Part shown: piece by piece, positions 11,453 through 25,394 of the stretch
How positions within the stretch are numbered: position 1 is the first letter of the stretch
How the letters are laid out: every line of letters starts with the position of its first letter
NCBI GenBank assembly: GCA_963556695.1
Contig: CAUWAG010000004.1
Coordinates: 372,001 to 436,000 of the forward strand
Length of the DNA: 64,000 nucleotides
Direction: 5' to 3'
DNA from: Anthostomella pinea
Taxonomy: Eukaryota; Ascomycota; Sordariomycetes; Xylariales; Xylariaceae
Program-made: the position numbers and the translations under genes
The notes under the pieces: generated by a model
Told to the model about the DNA's origin: nothing
The model's database searches: none
The model's input: only the letters and a program-made list of their open reading frames with translations

Positions 11453-13402
11453 AGAGACCGCCTGATAATAAGAACAACAACAACAACAACCATAATAAGA
11501 TCACTGGGTGTATCACTGGGAAAGATGACAACGGCCACAATAAGATCAATGGGTGTGGGAGAAAGATGGGGAGATGGAGACGGTATAAAGTATTATTCGG
11601 GGACGCGGGCAGATTTGTTGTTTCTTCTATATCCTCGGTGTCTGAGGATCTGGGTAATCTGGGGGAGTTGCGAGGATACCATGTTGGTACGGCGCGGGAA
11701 CTGGCGTCACTGAGATCCATACGATGTGAGTTCGAGGCGGACTCGGATCATTGATTCGTGGGGGATTGCATGGCATATTCCTAACTATAGACTTGGTCCC
11801 CAACGTCACTCTGTACTATATAGCCAATGCGAGGTGTGGCTTCACCCTGACTATGAGCCTCGAGAACAACTGGGGCGTGATGATTGGCTTGAAGAATATA
11901 CTTCACATGTATACTGCGCCTGACATAACTCTCCACGCCAGTGATATGGCCAGTCATCACTTGGACAATCTCATGTTCATGGCGAGGTTACAGAGCAAAC
12001 AGCAAGAGATCATGGGAATTGATGCATATGATTTTTATTAACTTGAATTACGTGTAGCTAAGTTGTGCGGTGATAGGACTATGACCTTCGGATGAGCCAA
12101 GCTGGAGGGGAGGGGAAAATAAGAGGAAAAGTGATGTTCATCAGATACCATAACGCATTTTAGTCGTCATCGGGCTCACCACGATGTGGATCGCCTCAGT
12201 GCTTGACTCTATTTCGTTTATCATCACCTGAACGTTGGTGTAGTAAAAGCCCCCAGTTTTCCCCACGTACGCCTCCAATCCGGATCACCGCAGACAGGGG
12301 GACTTCCCACGAAGCCTAGAGTTTGGTGTCGGGTTCTCCATCATGGAAAGGCGTTGATCAAAACAGATGTTTTGGTGATGAACCCCCTCGCACCAAGAGT
12401 GAGCCCCATCGAGTAACCAAGCTGCCGGGAAGGCAGCGAGGCAATCGCATAACTGTGAATCTCGACAAAAAAGGTTTCTGCACCCGTCCTTCGCGTCCCC
12501 CGCTCCCCGATCCACGGCCGCACAACCATCGCGACTGCCTCCGAGCAGGCCCACAACGGAAGACTCCAGCCAAGAGCGCGGACTCTTATCATCGTCCATG
12601 GTCGTCTCGAGGCCGGAGAAATCACACGTGGGCAGACTGCAAGGGTGGGCAGGAAGCGACTTTGGAATGGCAGGCGGGGCGGATGCGAGTAAATGGGCAG
12701 GAGGACAGACGGGGAGAAGTGAGCCGCTGTGCTTCTATGGCGGCGCGTTTCCGCAATTCTTCTGCTGCGACGAGCGCAGTGAAGGTGTCCGGGGACTTTA
12801 CCCAAAGCTGGGGGACGAGACGGCCTCCGCGAGCGAAGACTGTCTCTGTGTGTAGCTTCGATAGCGATCTGTTGGGCGAGGGGGTTGTAGAACGAGAGAA
12901 GAGAAAGATGTGAAAGAATTTGGAGCTCAGGCTTTTATTAGCTTGCAAGCTCTTGCATAGTGGGGCTATATTAGTGTGAGCTAATCAGAGGTGTTGCCGA
13001 TCACGCAGCTGGAGCACCAGTGCCGGCGCAAGCTTTGACAGCTGGTTGGCAGGCAGACGGTGTGGCCCAAGCTCAAGCTGAATTCATTGGAGCAGGCCGC
13101 CGTCGCGACCATAATCCCATTTGCGCAGACAAAAGCCACGCACGCCCATATCATTATCTGAGAGATACCTTTGACGCATTCGCGCTACTGACAATACGAC
13201 CAAACGCGTCAGGCCCAAAGCTCAGTCCCACGGAACATACCAGACGTTCTCGCTACAGCTACTGCTGGAACCAGTGAGCATGCGCTGAGCCTTTGCTTTT
13301 CCCAGCGCTGCTCCATCTCCAACGGCTTTCGTACTCCTTTACACCAGCCAACACCACCAATCGTCCGAGAGACCTTACGCAGCGATCCCGAAATCGTCCA
13401 AG
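11453..13402. other. Intergenic, possible GC-rich leader on the minus strand
   Basis: About 1.95 kb. An (AAC)n run sits near 11473-11490. A GC-rich block at 12300-12950 has overlapping frames of 100-196 codons on both strands, none with a domain. The minus strand there has a CT-rich stretch followed by ATGs near 12590, so a transcribed unit is possible. The right end is the promoter of the Rae1 homologue. No gene can be supported. Confidence 0.4.
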
Positions 13403-14597
13403 ATGGCTGGACTGTTCGGCACATCCTCCGCTGCGGCCGCGAGTAACACCATAGGGGACCTCAAGAACGATGTCGCCATCTCCAACCCTCCCGAGGACAC
13501 CATTTCCGACCTGACCTTCTCTCCCGCCGCGAATATCATGGCCGTCGCCAGTTGGGACAAGAAGGTGCGGATATACCAGATATCGGATCAAGGAGCCAGT
13601 GAGGGAAAACACATCTACGAACACGAAGCGCCAGTTCTGAGCGTAGACTTCTCCAAGGTACGCTTTGTCATATTCCCGACGTTCTCTTCTGGCGATGCAG
13701 TTTTGGCTGACGAAAGATCTAGGATGGCCAAAAACTCGTTTCGGCCGGAGCCGACAAGCAAGCCAAGGTCTGCGATCTTCAGACCCTCCAGTCCGCACAA
13801 GTTGCGCAGCACGACCAGACAGTCAGAGCCGCCCGCTTCTTCGAGCTGCCCAACTCGAACGGCCCCATGCTGGTAACGGGTTCGTGGGACAAGACCGTCA
13901 AGTATTGGGATCTGCGGCAGAGCACCCCGGTTGCAAGCATTACGTGCCAGGAACGTGTCTACTCCATGGACGTGCGCAACTCACTTCTCGTCATTGGCAC
14001 CGCCGACCGATACATCAATGTTGTCAACCTCCAGGACCCCATGAAATTCTACAAGACACTGCAGAGCCCGCTCAAATGGCAAACACGTGTGGTCAGCTGC
14101 TTCACCGATGCATCAGGTTTTGCGATTGGTAGCATTGAGGGACGTTGTGCGATCCAATACGTCGAGGACAAGGACTCGGGGTGGGTCGACTTGCAAATCT
14201 CAAACATACGGACATGGACATGCTAACAAGTTGCGACAGCTCCAATTTCTCATTCAAGTGTCATCGCGATCCGCCTACAGGCAACGTCACTCAGGTGTAT
14301 TCCGTCAATGACATCTCATTCCACCCTCAGCATGGCACTTTCAGTACTGCTGGTAGTGACGGCACTTTCCATTTCTGGGATAAGGACGCCAAGCACAGAC
14401 TGAAGGGCTACCCATCCGTCGGTGGAAGCATCACAGCGACGACATTCAACAGCGCCGGCAACATATTCGCCTATGCTGTCGGGTACGACTGGAGCAAGGG
14501 CTTCGCTGGCAATAACCAGAACTATCCCAACAAGGTGATGCTACATCCCATAGTAGGCGATGAATGCAAGCCCAGGCCTAGTGTTAAGAAGCGGTAG
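13403..14597 (+). CDS. RAE1: Rae1/Gle2-type WD40 mRNA export factor
   Basis: Three exons: 13403-13657, 13723-14180 and 14240-14597. They encode 356 aa, the normal length for Rae1/Gle2. Introns use GTACGC/CTAG and GTGGGT/GACAG with a GCTAAC branch. WD40 repeats fill the protein: DTISDLTFSP...VASWDKKVRIY, then MLVTGSWDKTVKYWDLRQ, and later STAGSDGTFHFWDKDAKHR. The family signature SIEGRCAIQYV and the C-terminal YDWSKGFAGN stretch, specific to Rae1, are present. Rae1 sits at the nuclear pore with Nup98-type GLFG nucleoporins and acts in mRNA export. It starts MAGLFGTSS, and the splice junctions restore the conserved phases. No defect was seen. Confidence 0.93.
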
Positions 14598-17378
14598 GAC
14601 TCTGCTGCCGAAGCGAAGGTGTGTGATATTAGGGGCCGATGGACGGACCATCACTCATGAGGGACGGGACAATATTCTCTGAGCAAGGTGATCAAAAGTC
14701 ACCAGGGTATCCCAGAATGTGCGCTGTTCGTCGGACTAGGCGTGGTCCGTAAGAGAACAGCAATCGTTAAGCACAGCAGGCGTACTGGGATGAGTCGGCA
14801 TATCCGAAGGATCTGCGTTTTTGACAGCTTTGCAATAGGGGGTGGGCGGTCATGTGTGTGCATGATGACCCAATACTCCAGTAGGTAGCCAATACAGCAT
14901 ACTAAACCAACTTGGTAGCTTGATACCGCTTTGTGACACCTTGCGTCGACTTGTGTTGTTTACCTACCGTGCCCTCGCCGTCTCGATACTGTGTCCGCAC
15001 TGGGCTCGATGGGGTAGGTCACTTGCCACGTCTAGACTCGACTCAGGTACATACAGTGAACCCCTATATCACAGAAGCGAAATGCCCTCTTGACCCCCTT
15101 CGCCATCCACCCTTCAAGCCTGCATGACGATTCATTCTTCTTGGACATTGTCTTTCTCTATCAAGCATGTCCAGTGGCGTATCTATCTATGGCTGACTAT
15201 CGCTAGGTTCGTACCGCCCATATGCGAGTCGTGTCAGCCACACGAACAGGCACGATTTACGATTTCTTTCTTTCTTTGAGGAGGCAGTTAGGCACGTACT
15301 GCTCCGTCCCGAATACATCATAGCTGTTTTGAACGATCGATGGACGCGCGTGGCTCTCTTTTCTTAGTCGACGGGGGCTGTCTTGACTTGGCTGTGGCGT
15401 TGAGTGTTGTGAGGGTAACATATGCAAGTCACGAGCTGGGTTAAATCACTTGGATCATGCCCGATACGGCCAATGTCATATACCATAGCAAAGCATTAGA
15501 GTCGTGATACACAAGCCCAATCCATCCGGTCTTCATCCCATCGAAATGGACCGCACGCTCAGGTGCCACACGCATTATGCTCATCAGCATTGGCAGTCTT
15601 GACCGCAGCGCGTGCTCGAAATGAAGAGGCCTAGAATGGATTACGTGCCTTTTACTAATTTTCTGTTACCCTCTTACGCTCCGTCACGGCGCGTAGGGTA
15701 CTCACGACAAAAATGACAAGACACACCCATGCGCCCATCTAGAGCGGCTCCCCTGGTTCCGTGCCTATGGACGTTCGGCGGGGGTTAAGCCGCTCGGCCG
15801 AATCACTCCAACGATGGGTGCGATGACGATTACTTTCCCGGGCTCTCTTCCAAGTTGATCGGTAACGTCTGACAGTGGCAGCGCTCTGCGACCTCAAGAA
15901 GATGGTACGGGGTATGGGACTTGAGCCTGAATTGCGTCACGGTGAGAATAGGGGGGCACGAACCTATACCTTCGTCCCGCAAACTAGGTGATTTACTCAA
16001 ACTACATGGTTGACTCAAGGATTAAAATTTAAGGCGCCCTTCTCACGGGGTGTATTAGAAACCGAGAGGCAATAGGTACGATAAGCGGATAGGGGTAAGC
16101 AGCTGTCACTGGATCAAGGGGAATTGCCCAATGATGTCACGGAGTATTGTAGCTGTCTCTACTACGCACCAGTACTAAGGTATGGGATGAGCCTCGTATG
16201 GAGACCACAATGTGCTCAAAAATAAATTTGGTAAGATTCGCGTTTGAAATGAAATAATCATGAAATAATCATTTGTGGACCTGCCCCCTTTTCCCCTATT
16301 CGGATTGTAGGAAACGCCTTTCGGTCTTTAGCTGACGCATTACCAGGCCCAAATCATGCTTGTTGGGAGCGCGAGTTCAAGGCTTGTCTTATCTAGGCCT
16401 ATGGAGGAGGCGAAGGCGACGAAGCGAGAGCCATGAAAATGGGGAACAAAGGCACCATATGTTTCATGAGAGCTGCAGGACCCAGACTACGAAGGAGAGC
16501 AGGGACAGCAGCGTATGTTAGTAAAAGCTTAAATCAAAATTGCTAGCCATCGAACTACACTGCAGCTCTGATTATACATATAGCAATGTGTCACAGGTCA
16601 CTGGGCTTATGCGATCCGCCGGCATCTCAAAGACCTGTGGTGTTCGTGATTGAACGCCAAATCATTCCATTTAAAGCAACTATTACTGCGCTGAAATATG
16701 CAGTCGCGGCTCCTAGGCTCCCCCCGCGTCGAAATTATCAGTCCGAATCGAATGGTGGCACGCTGTGGGGTTCCAGCGACGACTCTTCATCTCGTCAAGC
16801 CCGTTCGAAAGACGCCGTCTCAAGTAGGGACGAATGTATTCCGGCCACCAGAACACAGTGAAGGCTCAGACCATGGGTACCACGTCAAGCGACTGTTATC
16901 AAGGCAGAGAAGAAGGAGAATCATACAGGGTCTGAAGATACCGTCGCAAGTCACTACTAGGATGGATCGCACGGGTCTAGTGCAGAGGATACCCCTTGGT
17001 ATGGCGAACCAAGATGACAGCGAGTTAGTCGGCATGGCAAAGACTTGAATGGCGACTGCCATGTCGAGCCTTGCGGACAGAACCGACTGGTCTTGCTACA
17101 GTACCAACCTGTGCCTAGGGGGGGCTTATATAGGCACGGACACTGATACGTCAGGTGACGTGCAATAGTAGCCTAGGTCTACCCCCCCTGAACTCGAGGC
17201 GGGACCTGAAAGAAAATTGATCCGGCTCCTCCTGAATAGGAGGCGGCTAGCAGAAATTTCCACCGCCTCGTGCCATATACTATTATTTGTCTACAACACA
17301 CATCGCCCCTTACTTTAACTGCACTCGTCTTCAACTCCTTCACAATCCTCTTCAAATTCTTCACATTCCATCCTCATC
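14598..17378. other. Intergenic, no supportable gene
   Basis: About 2.8 kb without a convincing coding frame on either strand. Frames at 16586-17062 overlap antiparallel and have no domains. The last 250 bp before 17379 contain TACGTCA/TGACGTG half-palindromes (about 17145-17162) and a pyrimidine-rich leader, consistent with a promoter for the F-box-like pseudogene. Confidence 0.45.
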
Positions 17379-18591
17379 ATGGATTCTTCAATCGGACCTA
17401 CCTGTCCTCAGCTTCCGATCGAGGTGTGGACTCGCATCATTGGTCTCATTGATGATCCGCGGCTATCTCCCCCGAGTGTGGTTGAACTTCCGACGCGCCT
17501 CGCCCATGTTCAAAACCGCCACTGAGCATTCGTTTCTCTGAGAACAACTGCCAGACACAATCGTCAGCCTGTGGCCAGATATGATGGCGCAAGGCCCCGC
17601 AGGAAACGACCTAAACTGCGTATACTTGAAATTCAAATTCAACGGCACTACCGACGGGGGCGAACGCGCAGTCTTCAAACTCGAAGAGAATGTAAAGCGA
17701 CACAAGAAAACACAAGTCAACAATGAGGACATGAACCTCTATGATTATCTCAGCTTTCTGATAAAGCGGGAGTTCGAGCCCTACACCCTACCGCCCCCCG
17801 AGAAGAGCAAATCCTCGCCGCCGCACACGCTACAAGTAGGAGAGGAGCTCCATGATACAGAACTGTTCGGGTTCGAGGTTGACTACGAGAAACACATGAT
17901 TTCCGTCCTGTGGAAGCCGACGCTAAGTCTCCTCTTCGGCGAGACCGAGTACAACAAGTGGGCAAGATGGGTCCAGCACCAGCACAGTGGCCTCTACGCA
18001 CACCTCAGAGGCACGACCGACTTGAATGATTCAGAAGTGGAGCCTAGCCTCATGGATCTAGAAGAGATGCCCAGCCTGATTGATTCAGAAGGGGATGATG
18101 CTCATGATGCTCTGGCGTCTCTCAAGTCGTCTCTCCTGGCATTCGAAATTAAATCTGCCAAGGCCGAATTGCTGAAGACATACAAGTCAGTTCTGCTTAC
18201 CGCAAGGCGGATGAGGTTCCGACGGTGCTACATGAAACTTGCTGGCTATAATAGGGACCAGAAAATTGAGGAAGACAATATCAAGCTGGATCACTGGCTT
18301 GATGAGCACGCGTCGGGTAGCATACCGGCCCAGCTCGATGTTGTATTGGGCAAAGACAGCGCTGAGGAAGGTTACGGTACATTCTACGATGGGATGGGCA
18401 TGACATACAAAGGCATGAGCGAGATGGAAGACGAAGGTTGCAGCTATTGGTGGACCAAGGATATGGACTATGATGTGAGTGAATGGGGGAATGATGGGGG
18501 GAGTAGTGAGGGGTTGGGACGATGAGATTGAACAGTTTCCTGAGGATTCTGATCCGTGTCAGGTGCAGTAGGAATCCCGAAAGCAGTTGGA
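17379..18591 (+). pseudogene. F-box-like protein gene, frameshifted, with a nonsense codon
   Basis: The ATG at 17379 opens an F-box-like start (CPQLPIEVWTRIIGLIDDPR). Near 17462 the sense shifts one base to a frame reading YLPRVWLNFRRASPMFKTAT, which is what follows in this type of fungal F-box protein. That frame meets TGA at 17539-17541 (CGA to TGA fits) and then stays open through 18525, reading EQLPDTIVSLWPD onwards. The long ORF at 17581-18525 is therefore the body of the gene, not an independent gene. Near 18510 another shift is likely, since an acidic tail (WDDEIEQFPEDSDPCQVQ) continues in the next frame to a TAG near 18571. F-box proteins couple substrates to SCF ubiquitin ligases; no substrate-binding repeats are recognisable here. 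Confidence 0.65.
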
Positions 18592-19225
18592 GCTCTATAT
18601 AGAAGATGGATGTTGGTGGGATTATGGCTCAGTCATCAACCAGGCGACTCATTACGCTGAGTTTTCATCATTTGAACAGGTCATGTTATCATCAACCAAG
18701 GCCGTATTAGAAGCTACCAAGGATATATGGTGAGGTTGATCCTCGGGATTGCACAGTAATTCTCGTTGGAATGAGAGGAAATATCTTACCAATAACCGCC
18801 TGTCTTTTTCTTGACGAGGAGGTGCAACTAGTCAAGGGCAGGCGAACTTAGTCTGCGCAGGATATTCACCTAGTCACAAAAAGAAACAATTTTGAGACGT
18901 GATGAGCTCCTAAGTATCGAGAATTTCTCCAGACAAGGGCCAAGTGATAGTAGGTAAGAGTCAAAGTTTAACCTTTGTCCATTAGAGAGACGAAGCGGGA
19001 CTCTGGAACTTCCTCAGGGGAAACCCGTAAGATGAATATTCCCACATTCTGGACAGGGATAAGTTCAATAAAGCAGTATACTGGTCAAACGGGTCCGTGC
19101 CCCGCGCCCTGCCACGCGCCCTGCTTGCGACATCCACTTGGGTCGATAAAAGTTGGTGGGGTTGCTGTCACTTCGCCCAGCCCTCGTAAGATACCTTAGC
19201 TTCGACAGGCTGTGTTTCGAGCAAG
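18592..19225. other. Intergenic and MetAP2 promoter
   Basis: About 630 bp between the F-box-like pseudogene and the MetAP2 start. The 18975-19199 frame is short and featureless. No other signal was identified. Confidence 0.4.
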
Positions 19226-20737
<1,512 letters not shown>

Positions 20738-22228
20738 ATACGCAAAGAACTGACATGTTGTGCAACCGTCGAGGGGCGTACTCTGCGAACTGTCACAAGC
20801 GCTGATTTATGAATGGATAAATGCGAACAGCATCTCGACCACATCACAGACCTCACTGCGGCGGATGGCAACAGTGGTGTACCATGTTGAGCTGGTTGTG
20901 ACCATAGGGAGCGATTTCACCACACTGAGGTACAATGGTCAAGTGCCACCGTGTTCGTAGTTAATCAACATAGTTGCGTTGGTCTAGTCATGCCGTCATG
21001 TCCGATCGACGGCAAAACTATAGCAAATGCCAAAGGAGTTTCTATGCACTGAGCCAAAGTTGTAGTCGTTGTCGAGTATCTGGTGTAGGCTACGTCACAG
21101 GGGACATGATTTGTTTGATGCAACGGGATGAACGAATCCAATGGGATGACCATTCCCATTCCTGATTCAGGTTGTCGACCTGCCATGTCAGGGCTGAGGT
21201 CATCGGGCCCATTGTTTCTGAGGACGACTGACGTCTGGAGGCGTACGGCTTTGCCGATCCAAGAAGCTGGGAAAGGGAGACGGGAGCGAATGACAGAGTT
21301 CCGATTCCAAAAGATCTGGACCCTGCAGATCGCAGTGTCGTGTGCTGCAACGCTACAACCGACAAGTGAGAAAAATCCCTCTCCGCATTCGCTCCAGACA
21401 CCAGAGTCCAAAGGCTACTCCAGACCCGCGAAAGCCGAAAGGCCCAGTCTGATGGAATGGAATATGAAGCTTGGGCCAGACCGGAAGGGTGGATTGTTGG
21501 ACAAAGCTCGACCCATGAGCTCGCCCAATGAGAGACGCTGCAACGGTCAAGCCCGCTTCCGATGCATCCCCGGACCTCTGATGCGCTGCCGCTAAGCCCG
21601 ATGGGGGTCGCTAGGCGAGGTCATGACGCCAAGCCGAGAACCCCCAATTATTGCCGCAGTGCAAATTTTTGGCGTTTGTACGAGTCCCCGTAGCAGGTCT
21701 AGCAGCCTCTAAGGTTAGGCCTTGTCCCGTGCATGACTGTAGTGGACCCGATACCCAATCCCCATTTAACTATCTCCAGGGGGTCGTGTGCCTTCAACTT
21801 TTCCCATCTCTGCATCTTTGATTGATTGATTCGACTTCCAAAAACAAAAGGAACAAAAACACTCACATCCCCAGATCCCGTCATTCATTCTGGCGGTTCA
21901 GTAATACATACCACCTTCTTTATTACCCCAACAAAAGCGAAGAAGTTCATTTTTTGCCATTCATACTAGAACAGACACGACTTGACTCGCCAGTCTGTTC
22001 CTCACTCTTCCGCTACTCTTCGTGGACATTGTCTCGTGAGCCGCGCTTCCGACCGGCCTCTCGCTACATACCGGACTCGCCACGACAGACCTCAATACAA
22101 TCACGCGAACACCTGCGAGACGCCACCCAGCAACCACCCGACCAACCTGCGGACCGCATCTAGAGTGACTCTCTGAACTCTCTTTCAATCTAGCGACGGT
22201 CCCGACGCCTTCGGAACCTTCCTCCAAG
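20738..22228. other. Intergenic, leader of PRELI gene
   Basis: About 1.5 kb. Overlapping frames at 20965-21595 on both strands have no domain support. The last 400 bp (about 21800-22228) are CT/AC-rich with few ATGs, typical of a long fungal 5' leader for the PRELI-domain gene. Confidence 0.4.
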
Positions 22229-22801
22229 ATGAAGGTCTTCTCCAACTCATACACATTCAACTACTCCTGGGAAGAAGTATCCACAGCCAACTGGCGGAAG
22301 TACTGCCCGTGGAATGACAAGACGACACATGTCATCGCCGTCGACACACTCGCACGAGAAGTCGACCAGGCCACCGGCATTCTACGAACCGAGCGACTCA
22401 TCACCTGCAAGCAGTCAGCACCGGACTGGGTGAAGACCATTTTGGGTTCCATGGACACTAGCCAAGTCTTTGAGACATCCTACGTCAACCCAGCCGAGAA
22501 GACCGTCACCATGGTATCGCACAACATCACTTGGGCGAACATGATTAACGTTCAGGAGACGGTGGTGTACAAGCCCATGGGAGCGAACCAGACAAGCTTC
22601 GAGCAGGACGCGCGGATAACGGCCCTATGTGGCGGCTGGCAGAGGATCAAGAACAGTATCGAGGACAGCCTGGTCACCCGGTTCCACGAAAACTCCATGA
22701 AGGGCAAGGAAGGTTTCGAGTGTGTGCTCGCCATGAGCCGGAGAGTATTCGCCGAGGAACGCGAGAAGGAGAGACGGGGCGATGCTAAGATGAAGGCATA
22801 A
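22229..22801 (+). CDS. PRELI/MSF1 (Ups family) mitochondrial lipid-transfer protein
   Basis: A single exon of 190 aa, almost entirely a PRELI/MSF1 domain. Family landmarks are the start MKVFSNSYTFNYSWEEVSTA, the motif HVIAVDTLAREVD, RTERLITCKQSAPDW, and the C-terminal helix region VTRFHENSMKGKEGF. Ups proteins with Mdm35 carry phosphatidic acid or phosphatidylserine across the mitochondrial intermembrane space. I cannot separate Ups1-type from Ups2-type with confidence; the start resembles Ups2/Slowmo. The tail after the domain is short and charged. The start was chosen as the first ATG, which sits exactly at the conserved N-terminus. Confidence 0.88.
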   Translation: MKVFSNSYTFNYSWEEVSTANWRKYCPWNDKTTHVIAVDTLAREVDQATGILRTERLITCKQSAPDWVKTILGSMDTSQVFETSYVNPAEKTVTMVSHNITWANMINVQETVVYKPMGANQTSFEQDARITALCGGWQRIKNSIEDSLVTRFHENSMKGKEGFECVLAMSRRVFAEEREKERRGDAKMKA

Positions 22802-23162
22802 GCATCGGCACAAGCTCTCATCACCACTCAATTTCACCACCAAACACGCGACGATTTCCACGAACTCCTTAGACAATTGTTGCATTTTTCGCGAGGCCGA
22901 CAGGTGGTCTAGTTGATACGACATACAAAAAGCAAGGCGTTCCGGCATACCCAGCAACATGATTTGAAAAGAGGATAGACACTGCTGGATTCGACAACAT
23001 CTGTTGCAATTGGGAACAAACTTTAGAGATAGACTTAGATGGCCTAGAGCGAGCGTTGCAATTAATACATCCTCTTCCTCTCATCATTATCAGCAAGCAG
23101 AAGAATGCGAGTGATATCCGTCGTTTGCGTGTTTCCGAATATCCAGTTGGCGAAACGTTGTA
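22802..23162. other. Convergent 3' region
   Basis: About 360 bp between two convergent genes. Only 3' flanks are expected; no gene or distinctive repeat was seen. Confidence 0.4.
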
Positions 23163-23647
23163 TTATGGATTACGCCCAGCTTTCTCGGCACACTTGGTCT
23201 CATAATACCGCAACGTACTCCTCGTATCGTCATCAAGCCCAGATTTACCGTCCTCGCCATGCAAGACCGTCTGCACAAACCGAGCACCCTCGGCAAACCG
23301 CCCGAATAAATACAGCTCCTCGACCGCATTCAACAGCGCCTGCGCCTCGGGCTTCGTGACCTGCGGCCCAAGGGGCAATTTGACCTTCTTCCATACCTGA
23401 TGCGAGTCATGTGAGTATTCCAGCAGTGCTCAACGATCACCAGCCTGTCAAACGAACGGAAAGGGAGAGAGGAGGTTCTCACCTCGCCGTCTTCGACCTT
23501 GACCCGGTAGGTCTTCTTCACTTCCAGGAAGGCCTCCTCGGACTGCGCGTCTCGCGCGGGTGCTTTCTCGGTAGTGGTGTCGTCGCCGCTGGCCTCCGAG
23601 TCGGAGAGCTGGATGCCGAAGAGGCCGGAGTCGAGGTCGGCGTCCAT
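23163..23647 (-). CDS. Small conserved-looking protein of unknown function
   Basis: Two exons, 23647-23483 and 23396-23163 (donor GTGAGA, acceptor ATCAG, phase kept), encode 132 aa. The N-terminal third is acidic and Ser/Thr-rich (LSDSEASGDDTTTEK). The rest is a helical block (QALLNAVEELYLFGRFAEGA, then TLRYYETKCAEK) that resembles part of a TPR-like helical hairpin. No catalytic motif, signal peptide or membrane span is seen. The frame is open 5' of the chosen ATG, so an upstream start (MTSDSYIQQQ...) is possible, but MDADLDSGLFG at 23647 gives the cleaner start. Function unknown. Confidence 0.7.
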
Positions 23648-24027
23648 CTTTGCTGCCACAATCGAGATGATGCTACCGACAGACCATAACTGTTGTTGGA
23701 TATATGAGTCACTGGTCATTGGACTGCTGGAGGCTGTGAATCTGCTGGCGCCCAAGGAGTCAATGAATGGATTGTGAAATTCTAGGTATGCCGAGATTGA
23801 CATCAGAATGCATATGCGCTTAGTGGGGCAGTTGATAGAGGGGCTTACTTCAGGGTCCAATAACCGAAACTCTGAAGCTCAAGACCAACACCAACAGTCA
23901 ACTTCAGAGCTCACATACTCATTAGACCTGCTATCCTGAAGTAATAACTTCTAACATTTTTCCCGTCGTATGATTCTCATTTTTGCCTTTTATAGCTTTG
24001 TTTCTCGACGTGGAAGCCAGAACGAAA

Positions 24028-24975
24028 ATGGATGAGCAAGTACAACGCCTGGTGGATAAGGCGTGGGATCAGTTTCAAAAGATACCGGAAGATCACCGAT
24101 TCTGTGAGTTTCTCTTGAACATATGAAGGAAACCTCGCATTTGGAAGCTCCCACTGTCAAGAGCTTTAGACAACCCGAAGTCATGACACCTTTTGAAAAC
24201 GGAAAGCCAGTTCTAACAGCTCTCAGTGATCGCGATAGGCGGCATACCAGGCTCAGGTAAGCCAGCCAACTCACTCGAGTACTTACCGTGCTCATGTCGG
24301 ACCAAATCCATCAACCGGCGGCCCTCGAAGGCATGTCAAAAGACCTGACATATCCCAGGCAAAACAACGCTCTCCCAAATGGTGACCCAGGCCCTCAACG
24401 CCCGGCACGCGATCCTGCACCCCGAAGTCCCCAAGGCCGTCCCCGTCGCGGCCTTTGTTCCCATGGACGGCTACCACCTGACGCGCGCGCAGCTCTCGGC
24501 GCTGCCTGACCCAGCCAACGCGCATGCCCGCCGCGGCGCCGAATTCACCTTCGACGGCGCCGCCTTCCTGACCCTCGTGCAGGCGCTGCGCGCGCCCCTG
24601 ACGCCCGCCACGGCGCCCATCCTCGTGCCGTCCTTCGACCACGCCGTCAAGGACCCCAAGGCCGACGACATCGCCATACTACCCGAGCACCGCATCGTCG
24701 TGTTCGAGGGCAACTACGTTTGTTTGGACAAGGAGCCATGGCGCGCGGCGGCGGCGCTGATGGACCAGCGCTGGTTTGTGGATGTCGGGTTTGGGGTCGC
24801 GCGGGAGAGGCTCGTGAGGAGGCATGTGAGGGCGGGGATTGCGGGGGATGCGGAGGAGGCGGGCAGGAGGGCGGATGAGAATGATTTGGTTAATGGAAGG
24901 GAGATCGTGGAGGGGAGGGTTGATGTGCATGAGGTGGTTGTTAGTCGGGAGGATGAGGGCTGGAGGCATGAGTGA
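24028..24975 (+). CDS. P-loop kinase, uridine-kinase/YFH7 type
   Basis: Three exons: 24028-24103, 24227-24256 (30 nt) and 24359-24975, giving 240 aa. The tiny middle exon and the third exon together build the Walker A loop IAIGGIPGSGKTTLSQM, which strongly supports the splice model. Further family features are VPMDGYHLTRAQL after the second strand and IVVFEGNYVCLDKEPW, where the acidic and EGNY motifs mark the phosphoribulokinase/uridine-kinase-like group. The C-terminus (ARERLVRRHVRAGIAGDAEEA) holds the lid-type Arg/His cluster. Yeast YFH7 and bacterial pantothenate/fructose kinases of this fold suggest an ATP-dependent small-molecule kinase; the substrate is unknown. Confidence 0.87.
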
Positions 24976-25394
24976 GGTAGGCTCGCGGGAGGTTGACCTG
25001 ATGTCACTACTCTGAAAAGGCACTACCTCATAAGATGGGTAGCCGGAGAATATGAACAGAGGGGGATATCTCAGCAGGACAGGGAGAATGATCTGAACCT
25101 CATAAGATTTACGAGATCGAGAACTGTGATCATGAACCAAGTACGTCGCAAAATTGCGTTCGTAAAAGATGTCGTATCACTCGAGGTCTGTACCTAGACA
25201 CCCCTATAAGTGCGTTAAACTCATTAAGTACATAATCTACGTCCGTCGCATTTTATGTTTCTTATCTTATCAGCCCCAGAAAAACTTTCTGTGACAGTCC
25301 CTCCATTAATTGGCCACCGCCTTTCAAGAGACGAAAACCCGAGCAATCAACGACTGGAACCATTCTGTCTTTTTGGCCATTTCTGCAAGTCAAA

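Noticed and set aside
12285..12948. Possible gene in a GC-rich block
   Set aside because: Comparable open frames exist on both strands; no domain or coherent splice structure could be built.
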